Below are positions 9,142-16,551 of a stretch of 64,000 bases of DNA, piece by piece. The notes below the pieces were generated by a model. It had not been told where the DNA came from, ran no database searches, and was given only the letters and a program-made list of their open reading frames with translations. The position numbers and the translations under genes were made by a program. The first letter of the stretch is position 1. Each line of letters opens with the position of its first letter. This DNA is from Opitutales bacterium (lineage in GTDB: Bacteria; Verrucomicrobiota; Verrucomicrobiia; Opitutales; JABSRG01), in NCBI GenBank assembly GCA_028280845.1, contig JANQKZ010000007.1:37212-101211 (forward strand). Reading direction: 5' to 3'.

Positions 9142-10121
9142 TAAAAATTAATCGTTCGTTCATCCACTTGGATGATGTCACCTTCACGAACATTCATATC
9201 CAGGGATCGATTGCCATCTTCAAGAATGGATTTTACATTGATGGTAAAGGTCTCTTTCTCGCCTGACTCCAAATCGGTCCGCACCACCTTCACCCTATTG
9301 TCCTGAGCGAACCGGGCAAACCCTCCAGCTGCCAGGATCGCCCGGCTCACGGTGAGGCCCTCCCGTTGAATCGGGTAGGCTCCCGGGGCCAGCACGGCTC
9401 CCAGAACAAAGATTTCACCCCCGATATCCTCGTGTTTTGGCACGAGAATTAAGTCATTCGGCATCAGAACGGGGTCATTTTCAAATTGTCCGGTTTCCAG
9501 CATCAGCTCCACATCGTGTTCGGTGCGCCCGGGAGCAATGGCATCGCCGTTTGCATCCAGCCCTCCTTCGCGCACCAGCACCACCCGGGATTCATCTGCC
9601 TGATCGGTAAATCCACCACTTCTCAGGATCATTTCACTCAGCCGCACACTGGCATCGGCCGGAAGGGGTTGCGATCCATTGGTGCGTACCTCCCCAATGA
9701 GACTGACCCGGCCCCGGTAGGGATTATCACTGCGGGCGTCGATAATAACCGTGGCTTGATAGAAATAATCCTTCTCAAGCTCAAATTTGACTTCCATAGC
9801 CAGGCTAAAGGCCGTTTTTCCCTCTGCCACAACCCTTCCGATCAAAGGGATGTTCACCCTGCCCTCTCCGTCAACAAACAGCGTCATGGCAGCTTCCTGT
9901 TCTTCCAATACCCGGTAATTAAAACGGTCACCAATCGTGAGCCGCCTCGAATTGTCCAGTGCCTGCATACGGGGAGGCACTGACAATTCCTCACCTCCAT
10001 CCGAGACCTGGCTAAAGGCCGGAATCTGAGGAAACAGGACAAACACCAGGGAGAGCCAGGGGAGAGCCATCCCCCTCCTCCAACCTGTGTCTGTGGAAAC
10101 GGACCTTTGTTTAAAAATCAT
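9141..10121 (-). CDS. Polysaccharide export protein (Wza-like, SLBB domains)
   Basis: About 326 residues: a signal peptide (hydrophobic LPWLSLVFVLFPQIPAFSQ), a Poly_export domain (LTIGDRFNYRVLEEQEAAMTLFVDGEGRVNIPLIG) and two SLBB-type beta-grasp repeats (one near VSLIGEV, one near IFVLGAVLAPGAYP). The family forms the periplasmic and outer-membrane channel for capsule or exopolysaccharide. ATG 10121 is preferred over upstream starts. It overlaps the stop of the beta-barrel gene by 11 bases, while the longer form would add 26 non-signal residues before the signal peptide. No lipobox cysteine is visible, unlike E. coli Wza. It is translationally coupled to the kinase gene downstream. Confidence 0.9.
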   Translation of the reverse strand: MIFKQRSVSTDTGWRRGMALPWLSLVFVLFPQIPAFSQVSDGGEELSVPPRMQALDNSRRLTIGDRFNYRVLEEQEAAMTLFVDGEGRVNIPLIGRVVAEGKTAFSLAMEVKFELEKDYFYQATVIIDARSDNPYRGRVSLIGEVRTNGSQPLPADASVRLSEMILRSGGFTDQADESRVVLVREGGLDANGDAIAPGRTEHDVELMLETGQFENDPVLMPNDLILVPKHEDIGGEIFVLGAVLAPGAYPIQREGLTVSRAILAAGGFARFAQDNRVKVVRTDLESGEKETFTINVKSILEDGNRSLDMNVREGDIIQVDERTINF

Positions 10122-11409
10122 ATTCAAGTTCAATACCGGCCAGAAATTGTTGATAGCTCCGTTCAGGAAGCTTGGAAATTTTATCGGACCAGGCGACATA
10201 AAAGCGACTTACAAATTTTGGCCCCCAGGCCTTGCCTGTACGCAACCGGGCCGTCCATCGCTCATATTCTTCAGCAAATTGACCACCACTGTCCCTGCCC
10301 TCTTCCCAACCGACTTCCCCGTTGAATCGAAATTCTTTCAGGGGCTGCACATCAAATCGGTAAACAATACTGTCGATTTCCTGACTATTGGTCACAAAAC
10401 CGTAGTTTTGGTTCCGGGCCAGGATCAGGCTATGATTGTAGTATTTGTTAAGGTCATGGAAGACTTCCATGTTAAAGGCCCAGCCATTCAGACTGGTGGT
10501 ATCTTCATTCAATCCACCCGTTTCAAATGTCCGCCAGACATGGGATACCCCGCCTTGGAAAACCATATATTTACTGATACTCCAGTTCAGGAAAGGCCCA
10601 ACCGAAAAAGACTGCCCATTGTTATTGATCGATTCAGCATAATTGGTATCCGAAAAGGTGACGCCCAACCCGCCATTCATATTCGCAGCAAAATCCCGTT
10701 CCGCACTCACTCGAAAAATATACTCATGGTGACGCCGAAAATTGAAACGCTCGTCGTCATCCGGAATTTCGTCCATCCGTGCAGCTTCAAAACGGAGATC
10801 TACGATATTAAGAGGATAAGCTCCTCTAACCCCGAAGCGGTTGATAAAACGACCATAGCGTCCGGCGGAAGGAATCGACTCCCCTCCCGGTCCTATACCC
10901 ACCGTGTTGGTCGCATCGGTCAAGTAACCAAACCCATCAAAAACCTGCAAAGACAGGTTGCCTGCGGAGACTGAAAACGCCAACTCGGAGTCGGGTGTCA
11001 GGCTTAAGAAGCCTCGGTTAGAATCCAGCTGGCTATTCTCCAAGAATTTCTCATACCCGATCCCGACGTTCAGGGTCAGGGAGTTCACCATCGAATACTC
11101 CCACATGGCCGATACATTGATGGAAGGATAAAAGATGATATCGTCGATCGGGTTCTCCGGGATGCGGGTGATATTGCTGTCGTAGGTCACCGCCAAGCGG
11201 CCCTTAATGTCAAAATACACCGGACCCGCCTTAAAATTGTAATCCCTGTACAATTGAGGGCGGCGAATCTCCCAGGCCTGGTAGCGATACTGATCCAGAT
11301 CCGCATGGGCTGAAAATTGGGAAATAGCACCCAAAATGAGGGTGATTTTGGCCAATTTTATAGCAGAAGGGAATTTCCAACCACGTAGCATTTCAACGAT
11401 TTGTAGCAT
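10111..11409 (-). CDS. Outer-membrane beta-barrel protein of the exopolysaccharide operon
   Basis: A 432-residue protein with an N-terminal signal peptide ending near ISQFSAHA, so the mature protein begins about residue 37. Alternating-polarity strands follow throughout, and the last residues are GIELEYDF. A C-terminal phenylalanine is the usual Bam recognition signal. It resembles the beta-barrel (BBP2-like) proteins found with exosortase and exopolysaccharide loci, thought to help move polysaccharide across the outer membrane. It is the first gene of the export operon, and an AT-rich 158-base region separates it from the divergent gene at 11568. A start at the second methionine (11391) is equally possible. 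The specific function is inferred from context. Confidence 0.8.
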   Translation of the reverse strand: MLQIVEMLRGWKFPSAIKLAKITLILGAISQFSAHADLDQYRYQAWEIRRPQLYRDYNFKAGPVYFDIKGRLAVTYDSNITRIPENPIDDIIFYPSINVSAMWEYSMVNSLTLNVGIGYEKFLENSQLDSNRGFLSLTPDSELAFSVSAGNLSLQVFDGFGYLTDATNTVGIGPGGESIPSAGRYGRFINRFGVRGAYPLNIVDLRFEAARMDEIPDDDERFNFRRHHEYIFRVSAERDFAANMNGGLGVTFSDTNYAESINNNGQSFSVGPFLNWSISKYMVFQGGVSHVWRTFETGGLNEDTTSLNGWAFNMEVFHDLNKYYNHSLILARNQNYGFVTNSQEIDSIVYRFDVQPLKEFRFNGEVGWEEGRDSGGQFAEEYERWTARLRTGKAWGPKFVSRFYVAWSDKISKLPERSYQQFLAGIELEYDF

Positions 11410-11567
11410 ATTCGGGCTAAATAACGTCGCTTATTCGCTTGAGTATAAAGAAATCAGTCATTTTTAAAAACTTTTTAAAAAAGAGAATTTGTTATAAGCT
11501 ATTGGAGTAAAAGTCTTAATACGGCATCTATAAAGTCGATTTACAGGCAACATCCCATTTCAGGTAT

Positions 11568-13073
11568 ATGTCACTAATAAATCATTTTCGACGCATCGTC
11601 TTGTGTTGGACCCTCGGATTCGCTCTGGGTTTCGGGCCTGTTATCCTCACTGCCCAGGAACGCCTGGGCCTCATGGAGATATCCGACCCCTCGGAAGAAG
11701 AACTCGACCTCCTCCCCAAAAACTTAACCCGCTGGCATCTGGGGGCCCGGCTTCTGGTTCCCACCGGCAATGGCGGTTACCTGACCTACAATTACGAGAC
11801 CCAGGAGAAAACACCGCTCGGTAAATTTCTCGACGACGATGAAACGGAAACCGTGGAGCTCTCAGCAGGCACGCACGAGTTGGTGGTGGATATGGGCGAC
11901 ATTCTTTCGGTCAGCCGCTTTTTCTGCCTCAGTTTCAATGCCGGAGGCCAAATCAGCCTCTTCGGGTCAAATACTCTCCTTGACATTGACAGTGACAAGT
12001 GGACGCCCCTCGGCCGTACTGTTCCATTTCAGCCCGAAACGACCATGGATGTCCGCTTTCCGCTCGCGGATCTCCGTTTCCTCCGGGTGAAATTTGACAT
12101 CACTCAACCCGGGGGACTCGGCAGTATTGGAGCCATGGGACTCCTGGCAACCTCTCAGATCGAATTTGTCGGAATTCCGGCCGCCAAGTCGTCCGCAAGC
12201 GATATTGGCACCGGTAGCTATCAAAAGGAAAGAGAAGAGGACATCGCCGACGGCGCGGATCCCGGTGAAGAGGACGCAACATTTACCGAAAATGCCGCTG
12301 GAGCGCTCCGCTTCGACTACGGCAAACTCTATTCTGGATCCCGCGTCACTCACTTGAGTACGGGGGACCCGCGCCTGGCGAATTTCCTCATTGATGATGA
12401 CGTCCTGACTTATTACGAAGTACCTCCTCAGGAAAACACTGCGCTCTTTATCATCAGACTCCCGGTCGATTCCCAGGTCGATTACGTCAGCATGGTTTTA
12501 GAATCTGGCGACGCCACCATGGAGCTTTGGTTTTTGAACGACCTTCCGGAAGGACTTCAGGAAGACCCCAACTTACCAGACACTGAACTCACCCGCTTCT
12601 GGAAGAACCCCGGATCTGGAGATCCTCTCCTCTTTGCCTCCAACGACCCAGAATCCCTTCGACAAGCGATGTTATATGCGCAGACCTCTGACTTCCGCAT
12701 GGTTGAGGTGGAATCGGATTTCGTAGATTCTTTCGGAGATCCCGTGGTGAAGACGGTGGAATTGGGTGAGCCCCGGGTCCAAATTCCCGTTCCCCTGGCA
12801 GAGGCCAATTATATGGTCATTCGCTGGATTTCCGCGAGTCCCATTCCTATGGGTTTACGCGTCTTTGAGATAAGTGTCATGGGCATGGTGGAAACCGTGG
12901 AAGGCCGGACCATCGCCTATTCCGAAGCCCCGGTCGCCGCCGCTTCCGAAATCGCCGCCTTGCAACCAACCACACCTCCACCGATACAGAGCACCCCGCC
13001 CGCTGAAACACCCGGCCCGCCTAAGGATCCTCGACTGCCTCCCCTTCAGTCGGTCACGTCTCCCGAGCCTTGA
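11568..13073 (+). CDS. Exported protein of unknown function with a Pro-rich tail
   Basis: A 501-residue protein with a signal peptide (VLCWTLGFALGFGPVILTAQ). The body is rich in beta-strand-like segments (FIIRLPVDSQVDYVSMVLESG, PLAEANYMVIRWISASP) reminiscent of discoidin/F5-8-type C modules, but I cannot assign a family. The last 50 residues are Pro/Thr-rich and end in SPEP, with no hydrophobic anchor, so it is not a PEP-CTERM protein. It is divergent from the polysaccharide export operon and convergent with the TPR gene. A role at the cell surface or in polysaccharide handling is inferred from position only. Confidence 0.75.
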   Translation: MSLINHFRRIVLCWTLGFALGFGPVILTAQERLGLMEISDPSEEELDLLPKNLTRWHLGARLLVPTGNGGYLTYNYETQEKTPLGKFLDDDETETVELSAGTHELVVDMGDILSVSRFFCLSFNAGGQISLFGSNTLLDIDSDKWTPLGRTVPFQPETTMDVRFPLADLRFLRVKFDITQPGGLGSIGAMGLLATSQIEFVGIPAAKSSASDIGTGSYQKEREEDIADGADPGEEDATFTENAAGALRFDYGKLYSGSRVTHLSTGDPRLANFLIDDDVLTYYEVPPQENTALFIIRLPVDSQVDYVSMVLESGDATMELWFLNDLPEGLQEDPNLPDTELTRFWKNPGSGDPLLFASNDPESLRQAMLYAQTSDFRMVEVESDFVDSFGDPVVKTVELGEPRVQIPVPLAEANYMVIRWISASPIPMGLRVFEISVMGMVETVEGRTIAYSEAPVAAASEIAALQPTTPPPIQSTPPAETPGPPKDPRLPPLQSVTSPEP

Positions 13074-13078
13074 TCGGA

Positions 13079-14758
13079 TCAGGACGGTCGCGGACCGTAT
13101 GATTCAAAGAGGGCTAACTCTTCTGGCAGCAGAAGCCGGGCGTCGATTCCCCGAAACACGGCATCCGCCAAATCATCTTGAGCATTGGCACGCAACACGG
13201 TGCCAAAGACCACACGCCACGATGCGGAAAGAGACTGGTAAGGCACCGAAAAGCCGTCAAACACACGGAGTGCCTCCTCGATTTGATCACTCCGGAAATA
13301 GCCGAGGGCGAGCGTAATCTTGTGAGCGAAAAAAGTAGGTTCCTTTTCAATCAATTCCCGGGCGCGGACTACCGAGTTATCAATATCTTCCCCGCGCAGC
13401 AGGTTGACATAGGCCAAGTCATTTTTCACTGCATCATTCAGCGGATAGGCAAACATCATGGCCTCCAGGGTCTCTTGAATACCTTCCGTATTCTTAAGCT
13501 GCCGCTCCATTTCCAGGCGTTGTTGGAGGCCGTAGCCCTGACTGATCGGGAGTTCGGCCAGCCGCTCGTAGGCCAATCGGGCCTCATCATACAGTCCAAG
13601 CTGCCGGGTGTATTGAGCATACAATTGAAGCTTCGCCGGATCGTTCGCCACCTCGAGCCGCACCTTTTGCCAGCCGAGCTTAGCGCGCCGCTCTGATCCC
13701 GTTTCCAGAAAAGTACGGGCCATAAAAATATGCTTCAGGTAATTCTCCAACGGGATACGTTTCCCCTCCATAACTTCCTGGATGGCTTCCCATTTACCCT
13801 GGTACGCGTAGGCATCCATCAGAATAAGAAACAGATCCTTGCGCGTGAGGGCTAACTCCAAAGGAATCACACCTTCGACCTGGGAGGGTTGGCGAATCCG
13901 ATTCAGCCACCGCGAATAAGCCGCCAACTCATCGGGATCCTGCAAGTTAAATTGCGATCCGATGTCTTGAACAATCGCTGCCGGCTCATCCAGGCCAAGG
14001 ACCAGTTTCTGCTCGGCCCACTGGATCCGATCATCCCGTTCCACCAACGGATGTTTCTCCATGCGTTGATTAACAAACTCCTGTTGGGCCGGTGTCTTGT
14101 CCGGGAGTGGAATGAGCAGCCGAAGGGACTTGATGCCGATAGCATCCCCGCGCTTCGCCAGCTCCATGACATGTCCCAGCCCACGTTGGTAGAGCACCGG
14201 GTCTCGGGAGGCCTGGCTCAGGGCGAGGTACAGCGCATGTAGCGACTCCTCCACATCAATTTGCTGGATCACCGGGTCCAGCATCTCCATCGCCTCCCCG
14301 TATCGGCCATCGGCCCCAAGGAAACGACCATAGAGTTCCAGCACGTCCAAGTCGCGAGTCGCCTCCGGGTTGAGCGGGGCCAGATAATCCCGTGCCACAT
14401 CCAGTTGATTTGAAAGTATAGCATTATTGATTATTGCCAACCGGTCCTCGCGGGCACCCTCGGACAACTCAAAGGCGTGTTCCCAATATTCTATCGCCTG
14501 GGCGGGATCTCCCTTTTCTAAAACTTCCGCCATTGCCCGGACCACATCAAGATTCCCGGGAGCCAGAAAGTAGGCGCTATTGGCCTTTTGCCAAGCCTCC
14601 CCGAGCTGGTCGGCATGCTCCAACAGACTTACCGCCTCCGCAGCGAGATTCTGAGCACGCCATGCCTTAAACATCCGGTAACCGGGAATGGCCAATACCC
14701 CCATCAACAGGATGCTTCCGGTGATAATAGAAAGGATGATGATGCGACGTCGGGACAT
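13079..14758 (-). CDS. Membrane-anchored TPR-like protein
   Basis: A 559-residue protein with a basic N terminus and one membrane helix (residues 6-25, IIILSIITGSILLMGVLAI). A long all-helical periplasmic region follows, built of degenerate 34-residue-type repeats. Examples are PAQAIEYWEHAFELSEGAREDR, YDEARLAYERLAELPIS and EALRVFDGFSVPY. Such proteins usually act as scaffolds. It resembles the TPR proteins accompanying exosortase and exopolysaccharide loci (PrsT-like), but only in general form. Its stop lies five bases from that of the convergent gene at 11568. No catalytic motif is visible. Confidence 0.75.
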   Translation of the reverse strand: MSRRRIIILSIITGSILLMGVLAIPGYRMFKAWRAQNLAAEAVSLLEHADQLGEAWQKANSAYFLAPGNLDVVRAMAEVLEKGDPAQAIEYWEHAFELSEGAREDRLAIINNAILSNQLDVARDYLAPLNPEATRDLDVLELYGRFLGADGRYGEAMEMLDPVIQQIDVEESLHALYLALSQASRDPVLYQRGLGHVMELAKRGDAIGIKSLRLLIPLPDKTPAQQEFVNQRMEKHPLVERDDRIQWAEQKLVLGLDEPAAIVQDIGSQFNLQDPDELAAYSRWLNRIRQPSQVEGVIPLELALTRKDLFLILMDAYAYQGKWEAIQEVMEGKRIPLENYLKHIFMARTFLETGSERRAKLGWQKVRLEVANDPAKLQLYAQYTRQLGLYDEARLAYERLAELPISQGYGLQQRLEMERQLKNTEGIQETLEAMMFAYPLNDAVKNDLAYVNLLRGEDIDNSVVRARELIEKEPTFFAHKITLALGYFRSDQIEEALRVFDGFSVPYQSLSASWRVVFGTVLRANAQDDLADAVFRGIDARLLLPEELALFESYGPRPS

Positions 14759-14901
14759 TGAGGGAAAGATTTAGTATAGGACAGCTTGGAGTTACCAAAG
14801 GTTCAAGCCGCGATATGGAAGTAAGATTGACAATTATCAGCCCTTCATCGATGTCCTTATCATCCGATCTATAAATGAGATAGACCGGATTTGCTTATTG
14901 G

Positions 14902-14977
14902 GCGGGCGTAGCTCAGTGGATAGAGCAGGGGTTTTCTAAACCCTTGGTCGGGGGTTCAAATCCCTCCGCCCGTGCCA
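14902..14977 (+). tRNA. tRNA-Arg (anticodon TCT), CCA encoded
   Basis: A complete 76-base cloverleaf. The acceptor stem is GCGGGCG (14902-14908) with CGCCCGT (14967-14973), the discriminator is G and the gene encodes CCA at 14975-14977. The D arm is GCTC/GAGC. The anticodon arm is GGGGT-TTTCTAA-ACCCT, giving anticodon TCT, which reads AGA (and AGG by wobble). The T arm is GGGGG-TTCAAAT-CCCTC. The first acceptor pair is G-T. The final A of CCA is also the first base of the repeat that starts the adjacent cassette. Confidence 0.95.
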
Positions 14978-15042
14978 GTCTCGCTCGAGTGAAAGGAGAG
15001 CGAAGACTGTCGCGTCGTAGGTTTGAAAAAACGAAGACGGAC
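14977..15042 (+). repeat. 66-base repeat copy 1, starting at the tRNA 3' end
   Basis: This copy and the one at 15469-15535 match at 64 of 67 aligned positions (one missing T and two substitutions). The first half holds an inverted repeat, AGTCT(T)CGCTC with GAGCGAAGACT, which folds into a hairpin. The second half (GTCGTAGGTTTGA to GAAGACGGAC) is unpaired. The copy begins exactly at the last base of the encoded tRNA-Arg, as if inserted at or extending from the tRNA end. A reading frame on the other strand through tRNA and repeat is a shadow. Confidence 0.88.
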
Positions 15043-15197
15043 CCGGTTCGACCAGTCGAGCTACGACCCGGCACAGCCAGTTCTTAGTAGCATAGCGCAT
15101 AGGACAATCGTAGGTTTGAAGGAAAAACGAAGACGAACCCCTGGTTCTAACCATTCGAGTTTCGACTCGGCACAGCCAACAGTCTCTAATTGCATAA
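15015..15197 (+). repeat. Two imperfect tandem units of about 90 bases leading into the GIY-YIG start codon
   Basis: Unit 1 begins at 15015 and unit 2 at 15108. Both start TCGTAGGTTTGA, continue through AAAAACGAAGACG and share CGGCACAGCCA near their middle. Both end near GCATA, unit 2 flowing straight into the ATG of the GIY-YIG gene at 15198. Both pass through sequence resembling a decayed tRNA 3' end (GGTTC, later GCCA). Unit 1 looks like the leader of a second GIY-YIG copy that has been lost, or a duplication of the leader. Confidence 0.75.
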
Positions 15198-15446
15198 ATG
15201 GAGAAGGAACATGTTGTCTACATCCTGGAATCCCTGGAACAACCAGGTCACTATTACACCGGTTACACCCAGGATCTTCCTACACAATTAAGGCATCACA
15301 ATGAGGGGAAGATGCAAAACACTTCCCGCTATAAGCCGTGGAGAGTGAAATCTTACCACGTATTTTTTAACAAAAAGAAAGCCTTAGACTTTGAAAAATA
15401 TCTGAAGACCTCCTCGGGGAGAGCATTCGCCAAAAAGCGATTATAG
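15198..15446 (+). CDS. Small GIY-YIG nuclease-family protein, tRNA-associated
   Basis: An 82-residue single-domain protein of the UPF0213/YhbQ-like type. The VVYILES strand takes the GIY position and HYYTGYT the YIG position. The conserved arginine lies in LRHHNEGK, and the metal-binding glutamate is probably FEKYLK. GIY-YIG domains cut DNA or RNA using one divalent metal. The gene lies 221 bases after tRNA-Arg, between two nearly identical 66/67-base repeats, with its start embedded in a tandem leader. There is no DNA-binding domain as in homing endonucleases. A role in spreading the repeat cassette, or in tRNA or DNA processing, is inference. Confidence 0.88.
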   Translation: MEKEHVVYILESLEQPGHYYTGYTQDLPTQLRHHNEGKMQNTSRYKPWRVKSYHVFFNKKKALDFEKYLKTSSGRAFAKKRL

Positions 15447-15468
15447 CAAATTAGGAATGATCTCGGAC

Positions 15469-15535
15469 AGTCTTCGCTCGAGTGAAAGGAGAGCAAAGAC
15501 TGTCGCGTCGTAGGTTTGGAAAAACGAAGACGGAC
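15469..15535 (+). repeat. 67-base repeat copy 2, bounding the GIY-YIG cassette
   Basis: A direct repeat of 14977-15042 placed 23 bases after the GIY-YIG stop. It contains the hairpin AGTCTTCGCTC/GAGCAAAGACT with one mismatch, followed by GTCGTAGGTTTGG and GAAGACGGAC. After 15535 the similarity to the first copy ends sharply, which marks the likely right border of the cassette. Sequence from 15536 to the folD stop (15609) shows nothing recognisable. Confidence 0.88.
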
Positions 15536-15608
15536 AAGGACCCAAATCTTCCATGAGGATTCAATGGTTGCATCATCCCCTGGGCACCAGACAGGTGTCA
15601 CTATCCTC

Positions 15609-16514
15609 TTAATCCTTAATCGTTCCCTTAAACCCATTCAGGGTATTGCGCATGAGCATACAAATAGTCATGGGGCCCACACCACCCGGGACGGGTGTGA
15701 TCCAACCCGCAATTTCCTTAGCTTTATCGAAATCTACATCCCCGCGGAGAATGGGGAGAGTCCGCCCTGTTTTCTCACTTACCCGCTCTCCCACCCGGTT
15801 GACTCCAACGTCGATTACGCAGGCACCTGGCTTAATCCATTCCGGTTTTACCAGGTTCGGCACGCCGGCGGCAACTACCAGGATATCCGCGCGTAAACAG
15901 TGAGCCGCCATGTCCTGGGTCCGGGTATGCACAATCGTCACGGTGGCATTCGCGTGAGGAGCCTTTTGGGCCATCATCACGGCTATTGGTTTACCTACGA
16001 TGTTCGACCGCCCAACAACGACGACTTCCGCCCCGCTCGTGGGAACTCCCGCCCGCGCAATCATTTCTTGAATACCGGCAGGCGTGCAGGGGGGGAACCG
16101 AACAGCATCTCCCCCGATCAGAAGTCGCCCGGCATTCACCGGGTGAAAACCATCCACATCCTTGTCAGGATCAATAGCCATGATGACCTTGTTTTCATCA
16201 ATATGCTTCGGTAGCGGCAGCTGAACCAGAATACCATGGATACGGTCATCCTCGTTGTATGACTGGATGAGCGCCAGTAGCTCAGCTTCGCTGATGTCCT
16301 CTGGTTGATTATCCTGCACCTCGTGATAGCCAAGCCGGTGGGCCGTCTTGATTTTTAACGCGACATAAGACTTCGATGCAGGATGCTCTCCGACCAGAAT
16401 CGTGACCAGCCCTGGAACCTTGCCATGCAGCTCCTTCAGTCGTTTTACTTCCATCTCAATTTCATCGAGGATGGTGGCTGAAATTTCTTTTCCCGAAATG
16501 ATTGCTGCACTCAT
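15609..16514 (-). CDS. folD: Bifunctional methylenetetrahydrofolate dehydrogenase / methenyltetrahydrofolate cyclohydrolase
   Basis: FolD interconverts 5,10-methylene-, 5,10-methenyl- and 10-formyl-tetrahydrofolate for purine and formyl-Met-tRNA synthesis. At 301 residues it has the usual length. Visible signatures are the catalytic lysine region SKSYVALKIKTAHRLGY, the substrate loop GILVQLPLPKHID, the NADP-binding VVVGRSNIVGKPIAVMM and the closing PVPGGVGPMTICML. The start is an ATG at 16514. The gene stands 38 bases upstream of the C terminus of a TonB-dependent receptor read in the same direction. Co-transcription is possible but there is no functional link. Confidence 0.97.
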   Translation of the reverse strand: MSAAIISGKEISATILDEIEMEVKRLKELHGKVPGLVTILVGEHPASKSYVALKIKTAHRLGYHEVQDNQPEDISEAELLALIQSYNEDDRIHGILVQLPLPKHIDENKVIMAIDPDKDVDGFHPVNAGRLLIGGDAVRFPPCTPAGIQEMIARAGVPTSGAEVVVVGRSNIVGKPIAVMMAQKAPHANATVTIVHTRTQDMAAHCLRADILVVAAGVPNLVKPEWIKPGACVIDVGVNRVGERVSEKTGRTLPILRGDVDFDKAKEIAGWITPVPGGVGPMTICMLMRNTLNGFKGTIKD

Positions 16515-16551
16515 TGTGGATCAGCTTATGGAGGGCCGGGATTTCCTTCCA

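Noticed and set aside
10087..10974. Long open frame (295 codons) on the plus strand
   Set aside because: It is antisense to the beta-barrel and export genes, has no domain, and its composition is a shadow of those genes.
14936..15154. 72-codon frame running through the tRNA and repeats on the minus strand
   Set aside because: It reads through a tRNA gene and repeated DNA, giving the familiar false translation GRRDLNPRP.
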